DNA of 64,000 nucleotides from Actinomyces graevenitzii C83 (GCF_000239695.1 NZ_JH470339.1:89184-153183), one strand, 5' to 3'; shown: positions 51,298 through 60,197, numbered from the stretch's first letter. The notes: generated by a model from the sequence alone, not told the origin. Numbers and translations are program-made.

Positions 51298-52800
51298 ATG
51301 GCGATTTCACATTGGGTGGACGGTAAGCCCTACACCGGTTCTTCAACCAAGACCATTCCCGTCGAAAACCCGGCCACCGGCAAGGTTGTTGACGAACTAC
51401 TCATGGCCAGCAAAGAAGACCTGGACCATGTAGTCGAGGTAGCCAAAGCTGCCCAGGCCAAGTGGGCCCGCGTTTCCCTGGCTAAGCGCGTAGACATCAT
51501 GTTCAAGTTCCGTCAGCTCATGATCGAGCACGCTGACGAGCTAGCCGACATTATCGTGCGCGAAGGCGGTAAGACTCACGGCGACGCCCTGGGTGAGATT
51601 GCCCGTGGTCGCGAAACCGTGGACTTTGTGTGCGGCATTAACGCTGCTCTCAAGGGTGAATTCACTGACCAGGCCTCCAGTGGCGTAGACGTACACACCA
51701 TGCGTCAGCCGGTCGGCGTCGTCGCTGGCATTTGCCCCTTCAACTTCCCGGCCATGGTGCCGCTATGGATGCACCCGGTAGCCCTGGCCACCGGTAACGC
51801 CTTCATCCTCAAGGTAGCCTCCCCGGTTCCCAGCGCCTCGCACTTCGTGGCTCGCCTCTACCAGGAAGCCGGCCTACCTGACGGCCTGTTCAACGTAATT
51901 GCTGGTGACCGCAACCTGGTAAGCGACATCCTCACCCACCCCGGCATTGACGCCATCAGCTTCGTGGGTTCCTCTCCGGTGGCCCACATCGTGCAGGACA
52001 CCGGTGTGGCTCACGGCAAGCGCGTGCAGGCCCTGGGTGGCGCTAACAACCACGCCATTGTTATGCCCGACGCCGACATCGAGTTCGCAGCTCAGCACAT
52101 CAGCGCCGGCGCCTTCGGGGCTGCCGGTCAACGCTGCATGGCCCTGCCGGTAATCGTGGCTGTGGGCGGCATTGCGGAAAAGCTGGTCCCGGCCATCAAG
52201 GCTCGCGCCGAAAAGATTGTGGTTGGCCCCGGCACTGACCCGGCCAGCGAAATGGGCCCGGTTATCACTCGCTCTAGCCAGCAGCGCATCACCAAGTGGA
52301 TCGACGAGGCTGAAGCTAACGGCGCCAGTGTGGTGCTAGACGGTCGCGGCTACAAGCCCGAGGGTGAAGAGTACGCCGACGGTTTCTGGCTAGGCCCGAC
52401 CATTTTGGACAACGTTGACCGCAAGCTGGACATCTACTGCGAGGAAGTTTTCGGCCCGGTGCTGGTAGTGGTACACGCCGACACCTACGAAGAGGCTATC
52501 GAGATCGTTAACTCTTCGCCTTACGGTAACGGCTCGGCCATCTTCACCTCCGACGGCGACACCGCCCGCCACTTCGCGGTTGAGGTTGAGGCCGGCATGG
52601 TGGGCGTCAACGTGCCGATTCCTGTGCCCGTGGCCTACTACTCCTTCGGTGGTTGGAAGGAGTCGCTGCTGGGCGACACCCACATCCACGGCCCTGAGGG
52701 CGTGCGCTTCTACACCAAGGCTAAGGTTGTCACCACTCGCTGGCCCAAGCGTGGCGAGAAGGTTGGCTACGTCGGCATGAACTTCCCGACCAACGGCTGA
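51298..52800 (+). CDS. iolA: IolA/MmsA, (methyl)malonate-semialdehyde dehydrogenase
   Basis: 500-residue aldehyde dehydrogenase that turns malonate semialdehyde (or methylmalonate semialdehyde) into acetyl-CoA (or propionyl-CoA), CoA-acylating. VAGICPFNFPAMVPLWMHPV is the NAD-binding region, SFVGSSPVAH is the phosphate loop, the catalytic cysteine is in AAGQRCMALP, and EEVFGPVLVVVHADTYEEAI follows. In one loop the usual KP(S/A) at ILKPSE is ILKVASPVPS, fitting MmsA. The ATG is preceded by AAAGAGGAG. This closes the classical pathway to central metabolism. Confidence 0.95.
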   Translation: MAISHWVDGKPYTGSSTKTIPVENPATGKVVDELLMASKEDLDHVVEVAKAAQAKWARVSLAKRVDIMFKFRQLMIEHADELADIIVREGGKTHGDALGEIARGRETVDFVCGINAALKGEFTDQASSGVDVHTMRQPVGVVAGICPFNFPAMVPLWMHPVALATGNAFILKVASPVPSASHFVARLYQEAGLPDGLFNVIAGDRNLVSDILTHPGIDAISFVGSSPVAHIVQDTGVAHGKRVQALGGANNHAIVMPDADIEFAAQHISAGAFGAAGQRCMALPVIVAVGGIAEKLVPAIKARAEKIVVGPGTDPASEMGPVITRSSQQRITKWIDEAEANGASVVLDGRGYKPEGEEYADGFWLGPTILDNVDRKLDIYCEEVFGPVLVVVHADTYEEAIEIVNSSPYGNGSAIFTSDGDTARHFAVEVEAGMVGVNVPIPVPVAYYSFGGWKESLLGDTHIHGPEGVRFYTKAKVVTTRWPKRGEKVGYVGMNFPTNG

Positions 52801-52867
52801 TTTCTAAGTGCCAATACCCTAATTCAGCTTAGGTTGCACAAAGGGTATAAGGTCCTATAAAAAGTAA

Positions 52868-52914
52868 CAAAACCTATCTTGAGCTGTCTAAAAAGCAGTT
52901 CAGGATAGGTTTTG
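52868..52914. terminator. Terminator after iolA
   Basis: 19-pair stem with two G-U pairs (52868-52886 with 52896-52914), A-rich before and TTTTG at the end of the 3' arm. Confidence 0.8.
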
Positions 52915-52965
52915 TGTGTTACGGGTATTTTCGGGTAAAAACGACGACGTCGCTCGGGCGTGCCC

Positions 52966-53067
52966 ATGGAAGACGCTATCAGCCTGAACGTGGTTTCCGG
53001 TGGTATCTCCTTCATCGGTTCGGCTGTAGGCCTGTGGCTGGCCAACGCGCTGGTGTCCATTGCCTGA
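52966..53067 (+). pseudogene. 3' remnant of a membrane protein gene, or very small membrane protein
   Basis: 33 codons from an ATG at 52966 encode MEDAISLNVVSGGISFIGSA and then VGLWLANALVSIA, a single hydrophobic C-terminal helix. Codon use is that of well expressed genes here, unlike random spacer, and a perfect terminator starts nine bases after the stop. No ribosome site precedes the ATG, and an in-frame TAA lies about 30 bases upstream. I read it as the end of a transporter or small membrane gene whose 5' part was deleted, though a free-standing peptide is possible. Confidence 0.5.
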
Positions 53068-53075
53068 TTTAAATG

Positions 53076-53121
53076 CAATGGTTCGGGTGGCTGCGACTAT
53101 AGCCACTCGAACCATTGTTTT
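53076..53121 (+). terminator. Terminator of the lost gene
   Basis: 17-pair stem with one G-U pair (53076-53092 with 53101-53117), loop of eight, then TTTT. Confidence 0.9.
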
Positions 53122-53230
53122 GTCCAGATAAAACCCTCGCGATATATTTCCTAGATACAACCGACAGCCGCAACGTCGCCTGCTTGCCAGTGTCTTGCCA
53201 GGGTTGCTTGCGTGCTAGCGCCAAAGGAGG

Positions 53231-54520
53231 ATGGCCTTGAAACTAGCCCATATTGGACCGGTTTACTTGCGCGTATATGCCTGGCTAACCGGGCTGGTGC
53301 TGGGAGCTGTCGACGCCGTCGCCGCAGTTTACGTGCTAGCCCACCCGCAGTGGCTGGGGCATATGGTGGCCTGCCTGTGCCTAAGTGGAATCTTGGCGGT
53401 GCTAGTAACGCCCCGCCTGGCGGTAGTTACCGGCAGGCGCCCAATTAACTTTATGGCGGCCTTATTTATGCTGACCGGGGCCTGCGTTGGCATGGTTGAT
53501 AACCACGTGGCCCGGCTAATTGCCTTTGCGCTGATGGGCTTGGGCTATGGGATGAGCTGGGCTAACTTCCCTTTCAGTGTGCATGAGCTGTCGCTGCGTG
53601 GGCATAGGCGACTAACTCCGCAGGTAACCGCCATTATTGGGATCGGTGCCGGGCTGGGGATCGCGGTGGCCTGGGCGGGCTGGCTATTTACCGGCAGTTA
53701 TTCACCTACTTTCGCGCTGGTGGTGCTGGCGGTGCTAAGCGCCGGATTGTTGCTGCTGGTGGCCACTTTGCCGGAGTCGCCGGTGTGGTATGCCCTCAAG
53801 GGGCGCGACGAGCAGGCCTTTGCGGCGTTAAAGGCGTTGCACGGGCCGCTGGAGGCCGCCGTCGAGCTTGACTGGGTTCGTATGGACTCCCAGATGCTGG
53901 CCGAGCAGCAGCCCCTGCGCTGGGCGGATCTGAAACTGCCCCAGGTGCGCTCCTCGCTGGTAACCGCCATGATTTTGCTGCTGGCTCAGGAAAGCCCGGG
54001 CGCGGTGGCGCTAGTGGTGCTGACTCCGTTGGCGCTGGTGAGCGCGGGCGCCGCTAGCTGGGCGGTGGGCGTGTTTGCGCTGGGGTTGGCCCTGATTTCG
54101 GCGGTGGCCTGGGTGATAGTGACTCGCTCATGGGGCCAGCGCTATCTGCGAGTGCTTTTTGGTTGCATTATTTTGGTTTTAGCCTCGATGACGGCCCTGG
54201 CCACTCTGCCTAAGCTGGGTTTAGATGCCTGGGGTGGGCTGCTGTTAATAATCCTGGTGAGTGCGTCTTTGGCGGTGCAGCGGTGGCTGATTTACCCGGC
54301 TTGTCACGGGGCTATTGATACCCGCGTGCCGCCGTGGCTGGTTAACTGGCAGCGCGCTCAGAGTGCTTTGGCTAATGCCCTGGCCCGCTTTGTGGTGCTG
54401 GGTGTGGCCGCGTTGGCGGTTGAATTTAGTTTCAAATCGCTGCTAATGGCGCTGTTTGTGTTCTACCTGTGGGTATGCATGCTGGTTATGGTGCGTATGC
54501 CCCGTGAGCTGCGTATGTGA
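53231..54520 (+). CDS. MFS transporter 2, diverged sugar-porter type
   Basis: 429-residue membrane protein with about 12 helices. TGRRPINFMAALFMLTGA resembles the loop 2-3 motif, and LPESPVWYALKGRDEQAFAAL is the sugar-porter loop after helix 6. Beyond that, motifs are weak: the loop 8-9 signature is lost (WVIVTRSWGQRYLRV). It may be a transporter for an inositol relative or an exporter. AAAGGAGG directly abuts the ATG at 53231, too close for efficient initiation; the in-frame TTG at 53237 is better spaced, and either could be the start. Codon use shows more G/T-rich choices than iolA. Confidence 0.8.
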   Translation: MALKLAHIGPVYLRVYAWLTGLVLGAVDAVAAVYVLAHPQWLGHMVACLCLSGILAVLVTPRLAVVTGRRPINFMAALFMLTGACVGMVDNHVARLIAFALMGLGYGMSWANFPFSVHELSLRGHRRLTPQVTAIIGIGAGLGIAVAWAGWLFTGSYSPTFALVVLAVLSAGLLLLVATLPESPVWYALKGRDEQAFAALKALHGPLEAAVELDWVRMDSQMLAEQQPLRWADLKLPQVRSSLVTAMILLLAQESPGAVALVVLTPLALVSAGAASWAVGVFALGLALISAVAWVIVTRSWGQRYLRVLFGCIILVLASMTALATLPKLGLDAWGGLLLIILVSASLAVQRWLIYPACHGAIDTRVPPWLVNWQRAQSALANALARFVVLGVAALAVEFSFKSLLMALFVFYLWVCMLVMVRMPRELRM

Positions 54521-54856
54521 TCTGCCGGCGACGACGCTGTGCCGGCTGCGGGGCTGGGGCGGCTGCGGGCTGGGGCCGACGGCGTGCCGGCTGTGGCGGG
54601 CTGCGCTGAGCCGGCTGCGGCGGGCGGTGCTGAGCTGGGTGTGGTGCTGGGGCTGGTGCGGCGCCGTCGTACGCGAACTGCGCAGCTGGGACCTACTTCC
54701 CAAAAAGTTGCACGAACTTCCTAGCCGGCGCAATTGACAGTGCAAATCCTCGATTTCGCAGCCATATGTAACGACAAATCGGGGTGGCTGGGGTAGGCTA
54801 AACCCATTGCACCGGCAGGTGCCCAAAATACGTAACACACAGAGAGGTGGGCCGTA
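54521..54856. other. G-rich spacer before the alcohol dehydrogenase
   Basis: 336 bases. 54,520-54,690 is low-complexity GGCTGCGG/GCCGGCTG-type sequence, which leaves several long but compositionally biased frames I do not accept. 54,720-54,856 is AT-richer and probably contains the promoter for the dehydrogenase gene. Confidence 0.45.
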
Positions 54857-56002
54857 ATGGCCAACGAGAACGTCGTTGAGATCCCCGAAACTATGCGTGC
54901 GGCGGTGCTGCGCGACCCGCAGGTGGGACTGCAGGTAGAGACCATTAAGACCCCTCACCCGGGTTTCGGCGAGGTGCTGGTTAAGGTTAGCGGTTGCGGC
55001 CTGTGCCACTCTGACCTGCACGTTATCGGTGGTGCCATCGCTTTCCCGCTGCCTGCTGTGCTCGGCCACGAAGTCGCCGGCCAGATCGTTGAGCTGGGCC
55101 CGGGTAACGAGTTCACCGGCCTGAAGGTTGGCCAGCAGGTTGCCGGTGGCTTCCTAATGCCTTGCGGCCGCTGCCACCACTGCAACTCCGGCCACGACGA
55201 GCTATGTGAGCCCTTCTTTGAGCTAAACCGTCTAAAGGGTGTGCTCTACGACGGCAAGACCCGCCTAGAGTCCCTCGACGGCGAGCCCATCTACATGTAC
55301 TCCATGGGTGGCCTGGCTGAGTACGCCGTAATCCCCGCTACCGCCGTGGCCCCCGTGCCCGACAGTGTTGACCCGGTTACCTCCGCCATCCTGGGCTGCG
55401 CCGCCATGACCGGTTACGGCGCTGTGCGTCGTGGCGCTGACCTGCGCTTTGGTGAGACCGTGGCCGTGGTTGCCACCGGTGGCGTGGGCTCCAACATCTG
55501 CCAGATCGCTAACGCTTTCGGTGCCCGCCAGGTAATCGCCATCGACGTCGACGACGAGAAGCTCGAAGCCGTCAAGAAATTCGGCGCCACCGCTGTGGTC
55601 AACTCCGTCAAGCAGAACGCTCGCGAAGAGGTCCTCAAGCTCACCGATGGCAAGGGTGTAGACGTGGCTTTCGAAGCCCTGGGCATCCCTGCCACCTGGG
55701 CCACCGCCATGGACGTACTGGCCGACGGCGGTCGCATGGTTCCGATCGGCCTGGGTGCCGGCCGCCAGACCGCTGACGTTGAGATCAACCGCACTGTGCG
55801 CCGCAGCCAGAAGATCCTGGGCTCCTACGGTGCTCGTACCCGCCAGGACCTGCCGGCCGTGGTAGACCTCGCCGCCCGTGGCGTAATCGACTACAACGAC
55901 CTGGTCACCCGCCGCTACAAGCTGGAGGACGTAGCCGAGGGCTACGAGGCTCTGCGTAACCGCGAAGTTCAGGGCCGCGCCGTCGTGGACATGTCGCTGT
56001 GA
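54857..56002 (+). CDS. Zinc-dependent alcohol dehydrogenase (MDR family)
   Basis: 381 residues. Catalytic zinc ligands: CGLCHSDLHV (Cys) and LGHEVAGQIVELG (His-Glu). The structural-zinc loop is PCGRCHHCNSGHDELC with four Cys. NAD binding: VVATGGVGSNICQIANAFGA, then AIDVDDEKLEAVKKFGATAV. The tail has DLAARGVIDYNDLVTRRYKL. It could oxidise an inositol, a polyol or an inosose, or remove an aldehyde; the position at the edge of the inositol locus suggests the former. ATG with GAGAGGTGGG upstream. Confidence 0.92.
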   Translation: MANENVVEIPETMRAAVLRDPQVGLQVETIKTPHPGFGEVLVKVSGCGLCHSDLHVIGGAIAFPLPAVLGHEVAGQIVELGPGNEFTGLKVGQQVAGGFLMPCGRCHHCNSGHDELCEPFFELNRLKGVLYDGKTRLESLDGEPIYMYSMGGLAEYAVIPATAVAPVPDSVDPVTSAILGCAAMTGYGAVRRGADLRFGETVAVVATGGVGSNICQIANAFGARQVIAIDVDDEKLEAVKKFGATAVVNSVKQNAREEVLKLTDGKGVDVAFEALGIPATWATAMDVLADGGRMVPIGLGAGRQTADVEINRTVRRSQKILGSYGARTRQDLPAVVDLAARGVIDYNDLVTRRYKLEDVAEGYEALRNREVQGRAVVDMSL

Positions 56003-56014
56003 CGCTTTTGGCCT

Positions 56015-56050
56015 GCTAGCAGGCCATTGCTTGCTAGCAGGCCATTGCTA
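56015..56050. repeat. 18-bp direct repeat after the dehydrogenase
   Basis: GCTAGCAGGCCATTGCT occurs at 56015 and 56033, with a partial third ACAGGC. Confidence 0.9.
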
Positions 56051-56062
56051 ACAGGCTAGACG

Positions 56063-56093
56063 GTGCCCGGCACATTAAGTGCCGGGCACTTTT
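56063..56093 (+). terminator. Terminator after the dehydrogenase
   Basis: GTGCCCGGCAC (56063-56073) pairs perfectly with GTGCCGGGCAC (56079-56089), loop ATTAA, then TTTT. Confidence 0.92.
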
Positions 56094-56609
56094 GTATCTT
56101 GTTATCTGCGCTGTTAACGCCATGATTATTGTGCAGTTATCCCTAGTGGCCTCTGGCGAGTAGTGGTCTCTGACAAGCTCTAGAATCTGGTCTCTGGCGA
56201 GCCCTAGAATCTGGCGCCGCAGGGAGTGGTTTGGGGGATGAATTGGACGGCCGTGCTGGCTGTGGGCGATGGCGCTGGCTGCGGGGGCGACGTCGTCGTC
56301 GGAAATAAAAAGAGCTGCAGGCGACAAAAAGGACGCCCTAACAAGACGCCCACAAGGCTCAAACAAAAACCCCACAAAAGTTAAACAAAAAGGACGCTTG
56401 AGGCATCCTGGGATATTCAGTTGGGCGCCAAGCTTAGGTCTGCCGCCAAATGCGGTGCTTACTACCAAGCGCGGTGATTACTGCTGACGCGTATTTATCG
56501 GGCGGGGCGTATTCACTGGGCGGCGCGTATTTACCGGGCGAAGGAAACCCCGGAGGGTGGCTGGCGGCGGCTATTTAACTACAGTGGCCACCAGCCACCT
56601 GAGGTTTAG
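56094..56609. other. Non-coding stretch with two tandem repeat sets
   Basis: Contains a two-unit 24-base repeat at 56164-56211 (TGGTCTCTGRCRAGCYCTAG core) and a three-unit 18-base repeat at 56488-56541 (SGCGTATTYAYYGGGCGG). An open frame at 56,269-56,487 has no ribosome site and atypical composition; I do not call it. Confidence 0.6.
56488..56541. repeat. Three 18-bp tandem repeats
   Basis: Units at 56488, 56506 and 56524: CGCGTATTTATCGGGCGG, GGCGTATTCACTGGGCGG, CGCGTATTTACCGGGCGA. Exact period, a few substitutions. Confidence 0.85.
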
Positions 56610-56855
56610 TCAGCGGTTAAGCAGGTTAATGCCGGTGTACACACCGATGAAGGTGGCGGCGCTGGCAACTAGGCCGGCGGCGATGGTGATGATGGCGGTG
56701 CCGGTGACGGCGCCAACTAGGGCCATCAGGACAACCATGACGGCGATAGCGCCCATGGCCATGGTGAAGCTGTAGAGGTCGGCGTCGCGGGTGTCGTTCT
56801 TGGCGACGGACTGGGTGGAAGTAGCGGTGGTGGTGGTTTCGAGTACGGCGGTCAT
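56610..56855 (-). CDS. Small two-helix membrane protein of the inositol locus
   Basis: 81 residues from the ATG at 56855 (the longer frame to 56915 has no better site; CTGGAGATAA lies nearby). An N-terminal Thr/Ser-rich soluble part (TAVLETTTTATSTQSVAKND) is followed by two hydrophobic helices, MGAIAVMVVLMALVGAVTG and IITIAAGLVASAATFIGVYT. No known motif. Codon use is that of highly expressed genes. A LacI-type palindrome lies 90 bases upstream. A role in inositol uptake or in membrane assembly is possible, but unproven. Confidence 0.75.
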   Translation of the reverse strand: MTAVLETTTTATSTQSVAKNDTRDADLYSFTMAMGAIAVMVVLMALVGAVTGTAIITIAAGLVASAATFIGVYTGINLLNR

Positions 56856-56944
56856 TTTCGTTATCTCCAGGGGTTTGTATGTATTTGGGAGGCTTGGGAT
56901 CAAGCTCTCTAGCAAGTTACTGCAATCTGTTTCAGAAAATCTTC

Positions 56945-56956
56945 CGAAACGTTTCG
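56945..56956. promoter_or_regulatory. LacI-type operator upstream of the small membrane protein
   Basis: CGAAACGTTTCG: perfect 12-base palindrome, matching the GAAACGTTTC site upstream of iolE. Confidence 0.65.
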
Positions 56957-57046
56957 CATCTCGCTGTTGATGAATACATTACCCGGTTGGAAAAGATTTG
57001 TATGCACGAATTTTCGTGAGCTATGACATACGGTTGCGCACTGGTG

Positions 57047-58093
57047 TTAGGCGGTGTGATGGGCGCCAAAAAAATCGGATTTTACTACTGACAAACCTAG
57101 GGGATTGTTCCAATTGAATGGCACTGGACGCTCCTCAGTTAGTGACTGGGTGAACGCCTGTGTGATCACTTGCGCAACGACGGCGTCTTGCAGGCTGGCT
57201 GGTGGGGTTTCCTCGCTCTCAAGAGCACCCAGGAAACTCTCTAACGAGCTGGCAAAAATCGGGGTGATGCGCTCAAGCCAATCGGCATCTACGTAGTGTT
57301 TTACTGAGCGTTGAGTTTGATGGAGGCGCAGTGCCACGCCAGAACCACGTTGGGTCTCAGCAGCGGCAATACTGCCACGGGCGGCTACCCGCTCGTCATA
57401 GCTCAAGCCGTCACGCATGGAGGCGTCCAACTGGCACAGGGCGCCGTTGGCAAAACGTAGTGTGGCCACGCAGGTGTTAATGGGGGAGCTAGGGTCATCT
57501 TCAAGCCGGCTGGAGGCAGCGTAAATATCCACCGGCAGGCTGTTAAGTAGCCAGGTGGCCAGGTCGAAGAAGTGAATCAGGCGCTCACGCAGGCGGGCCT
57601 GGCGGTGCCTATAGTTTTCAAAAGGGGATAGGGAAATGCCGCGGGAGGAGATCTGCAACAGCTCAATGTCTCCCAAAGAGTCGTCACAAATGCAGGTGCG
57701 CAACTGAATGTAGTTGTGCGCAAAGCGCCGGCACAGATCTGGCATGGCTAGCAGGTGTGCGTCGGTGAAGCGCTTGGCGTAATCGTTGCCGCTAAGTGCC
57801 GAAGTGGTCAGAGGCATCTCAACCAGTACAGGTTTGTGGTGCTCTAACGCAAGATCGAGTAATTCGGCGTGGGAGTCAGTGGTGGACGCGATGATTACCG
57901 CATCCACACTGGGATCGACAAAAACCTGGCGGGCGCTAGAGGCGGCAATGCCGTGATATTTGCGCGCGATTAGTTTAGCCAGCTCGCTCTGAGGGTCAAA
58001 CACCCAGGTCAGTTCTGCGTGCGGGTGCACGGCTAGGTTGGCAGCGTGGAGATTCCCAATGAAGCCTGCACCCAAAAGCGCGACGGTTGCCAT
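57047..58093 (-). CDS. Gfo/Idh/MocA-like protein with altered active-site residues
   Basis: 348 residues. NAD-binding start VALLGAGFIGNLHAANLAVH and the normal fold. However the catalytic E-K-P motif is VLVEMPLTTSA here: the lysine is methionine. The usual D-x-x-x-H motif is RERLIHFFDLATW, with Glu in place of Asp. It may bind NAD or sugar without the normal chemistry, or have a different substrate. I use the ATG at 58093, preceded by GAAAGGACT; the longer frame goes to 58174. It stands alone at the end of the inositol locus. Confidence 0.85.
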   Translation of the reverse strand: MATVALLGAGFIGNLHAANLAVHPHAELTWVFDPQSELAKLIARKYHGIAASSARQVFVDPSVDAVIIASTTDSHAELLDLALEHHKPVLVEMPLTTSALSGNDYAKRFTDAHLLAMPDLCRRFAHNYIQLRTCICDDSLGDIELLQISSRGISLSPFENYRHRQARLRERLIHFFDLATWLLNSLPVDIYAASSRLEDDPSSPINTCVATLRFANGALCQLDASMRDGLSYDERVAARGSIAAAETQRGSGVALRLHQTQRSVKHYVDADWLERITPIFASSLESFLGALESEETPPASLQDAVVAQVITQAFTQSLTEERPVPFNWNNPLGLSVVKSDFFGAHHTA

Positions 58094-58610
58094 TGGGTTA
58101 GTCCTTTCTGCTAGTGGTTTTAGATAGGCGTCGCAGTATTGAGGCAGGTGGAGGCTAAATGAATTAACGACCACGATTTTGAGGTTGGTTACAAGATCAG
58201 GAGCTGTGCTGATGCTGTGAAGCCCGCCTCACTAAAATTATTTATCTGCCAGTTTTCCTTGTCAATGCGCCAAAAAGTCCGTGTCTGTAGGGAGCTGTCA
58301 GGGGGAGCGTTGCAAGCCGTCGTGGCCTGCATTCTTATGTAAAGCCTATAAATCGAAGGTGAAAAACTTCTATTTTAATAGCTCTTGATTTTGCAAGAAA
58401 TTGCAACTCAGCGGGTAGGTTTTGGGGAGTTTTGGGTGTTTGCGGCGTCGGGCGCGGGAAAGCAGAACAAGCGGAACTTACGCCCTGGGCAGGAGAGGCG
58501 CGGTGGCAACAGGGAGTAAGGGAAGCGGAACTTATGCCTTGGACGGGAGGCGAGCGACGGCGTCGGGCACAGGGCTGAAAACTTTAGCGGCGGGCAGGTA
58601 ACCTAAGAAG
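58094..58610. other. Divergent control region with repeated block
   Basis: 517 bases between a minus-strand oxidoreductase and guaA. 58,330-58,430 is AT-rich and likely holds guaA transcription signals. An approximately 54-base block is repeated: GCGGAACTTACGCCCTGGGC at 58,471 and GCGGAACTTATGCCTTGGAC at 58,525. No gene is evident and I see no purine-riboswitch fold by eye. Confidence 0.5.
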
Positions 58611-60197
58611 GTGACCGATTCTGTAAGCCCCGCCGGCGGCCCCAAGCCGGTTCTTGTGGTGGACTTCGGTGCCCAGTACGCGCAGCTAATTGCCCGACGT
58701 GTACGTGAGGCCAAGGTCTACTCCGAGATTGTCCCGCACACCATGAGCGTCGCCGACATGCTGGCTAAAGAGCCGGCGGCGATTATTCTTTCCGGCGGCC
58801 CTTCCTCGGTTTACCAGGAAGGCGCCCCGAGCGTAGACCCGGCCATTTTCGATGCTGGCGTTCCGATCCTGGGTATCTGCTACGGCTTCCAAACCATGGC
58901 GCAGGGCCTGGGTGGGCGCGTGGGCCGCACCGGCACCCGCGAGTATGGACACACCCCTGCCGAGGTGGACTCCAACTCCTGTCTGTTTGCCTCCACCCCC
59001 GCAAACCAGGTGGTGTGGATGAGTCACGGCGACTCTGTGCAGTCCGCCCCTGAAGGCTTCGTGGTTACCGCCTCCACCGCCGAGACCCCCGTGGCCGCTT
59101 TTGAAGACCGCAGCCGCCGCCTGTTCGGTATGCAATGGCACCCTGAAGTGCTGCACAGCGAGTTCGGTCAGCGCGCCCTGGAGCACTTCCTTTACGACGG
59201 CGCCGGCCTGGCTGCCGACTGGACGCCCGGCAACATCATTGATGAGCAGGTTGAGCGCATCCGCGAGCAGGTGGGTGACGCCCACGTAATCTGTGGCCTA
59301 AGTGGTGGCGTGGACTCCTCCGTGGCCGCCGCGCTGGTACACAAGGCCATTGGTGACCAGCTCACCTGCATCTTTGTGGACCACGGCCTGCTGCGTGCCG
59401 GTGAGCGCGAACAGGTTGAGCACGACTACGCCGAGGGCATGGGTATCCGCGTAATCACCGTGGATGAAACCGAGCGTTTCCTCTCCGCCCTGGCCGGGGT
59501 AACCGATCCCGAAACCAAGCGTAAGATCATTGGCCGCGAATTCATTCGCTCCTTCGAGGCGGCTCAGCGCCGCGTCATTGAGGAGGTTGGAGCTGCCGGT
59601 GGCGAGATTAAGTTCCTGGTGCAGGGCACGCTCTACCCCGACGTCGTCGAATCCGGTGGTGGCGAGGGTGCGGCCAACATCAAGAGCCACCACAACGTGG
59701 GCGGCCTGCCTGACGACCTAGACTTTGAGCTAATCGAGCCGCTACGCGAGCTGTTCAAGGATGAGGTGCGCGCTATTGGGCGCGAACTGGGTGTGCCCGA
59801 GAAGATCGTGGCGCGCCAGCCCTTCCCCGGCCCCGGCCTGGGCATCCGCATTGTTGGTGAAGTAACCGCAGAAAACCTGCGCGTACTGCGCGCCGCTGAC
59901 CTGATTGCCCGTGAGGAGCTAACCGCTGCCGGGCTGGATGAGGAAATCTGGCAGTGCCCGGTAGTGCTACTAGCTGGCGTGCGCAGCGTAGGCGTGCAGG
60001 GCGACGGGCGTACCTACGGTCACCCGATCGTGCTGCGCCCGGTTTCCAGTGAGGACGCCATGACCGCCGACTGGACTCGCCTGCCCTACGAGGTGCTAGC
60101 GCGCATCTCCACCCGCATCACCAACACTGTCCCCGAGGTCAACCGCGTGGTGCTCGACTGCACCTCCAAGCCTCCGGGCACCATTGAGTGGGAGTGA
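58611..60197 (+). CDS. guaA: GMP synthase (glutamine-hydrolysing)
   Basis: 528 residues; aminates XMP to GMP with glutamine and ATP, the step after GuaB. The class I amidotransferase domain has [15 protein letters not shown] with the nucleophilic cysteine, and [13 protein letters not shown] with the catalytic His-Glu. The ATP pyrophosphatase domain has [20 protein letters not shown] (PP-loop), [10 protein letters not shown], and [12 protein letters not shown]. The dimer domain ends [20 protein letters not shown] start at 58611, with AAGAAGG upstream. A strong terminator follows. GuaA and GuaB are 38 kb apart here. Confidence 0.96.
   Translation: MTDSVSPAGGPKPVLVVDFGAQYAQLIARRVREAKVYSEIVPHTMSVADMLAKEPAAIILSGGPSSVYQEGAPSVDPAIFDAGVPILGICYGFQTMAQGLGGRVGRTGTREYGHTPAEVDSNSCLFASTPANQVVWMSHGDSVQSAPEGFVVTASTAETPVAAFEDRSRRLFGMQWHPEVLHSEFGQRALEHFLYDGAGLAADWTPGNIIDEQVERIREQVGDAHVICGLSGGVDSSVAAALVHKAIGDQLTCIFVDHGLLRAGEREQVEHDYAEGMGIRVITVDETERFLSALAGVTDPETKRKIIGREFIRSFEAAQRRVIEEVGAAGGEIKFLVQGTLYPDVVESGGGEGAANIKSHHNVGGLPDDLDFELIEPLRELFKDEVRAIGRELGVPEKIVARQPFPGPGLGIRIVGEVTAENLRVLRAADLIAREELTAAGLDEEIWQCPVVLLAGVRSVGVQGDGRTYGHPIVLRPVSSEDAMTADWTRLPYEVLARISTRITNTVPEVNRVVLDCTSKPPGTIEWE

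Larger units (their letters stand above)
52801..53230. other. Gap between iolA and the second MFS gene
   Basis: 430 bases. It holds a hairpin after iolA (52868-52914), an apparent 3' end of a lost gene (52966-53067) with its own terminator (53076-53121), and then the leader of the MFS gene. No other ORF is credible. Confidence 0.6.

Noticed and set aside
53212..53448. Alternative frame at the start of the second MFS gene
   Set aside because: It is a shadow of the MFS gene, which has proper membrane helices in the other frame.
54456..54737. Cys/Trp/Gly-rich frames after the second MFS gene
   Set aside because: Produced by repeated GCTGCGG words; no start site and no protein-like composition.
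56269..56487. Short plus-strand frame in the repeat spacer
   Set aside because: No ribosome site and atypical amino-acid content.
58094..58610. Purine riboswitch upstream of guaA
   Set aside because: No conserved core could be aligned by eye. A covariance search would be decisive; a hit would overturn this.
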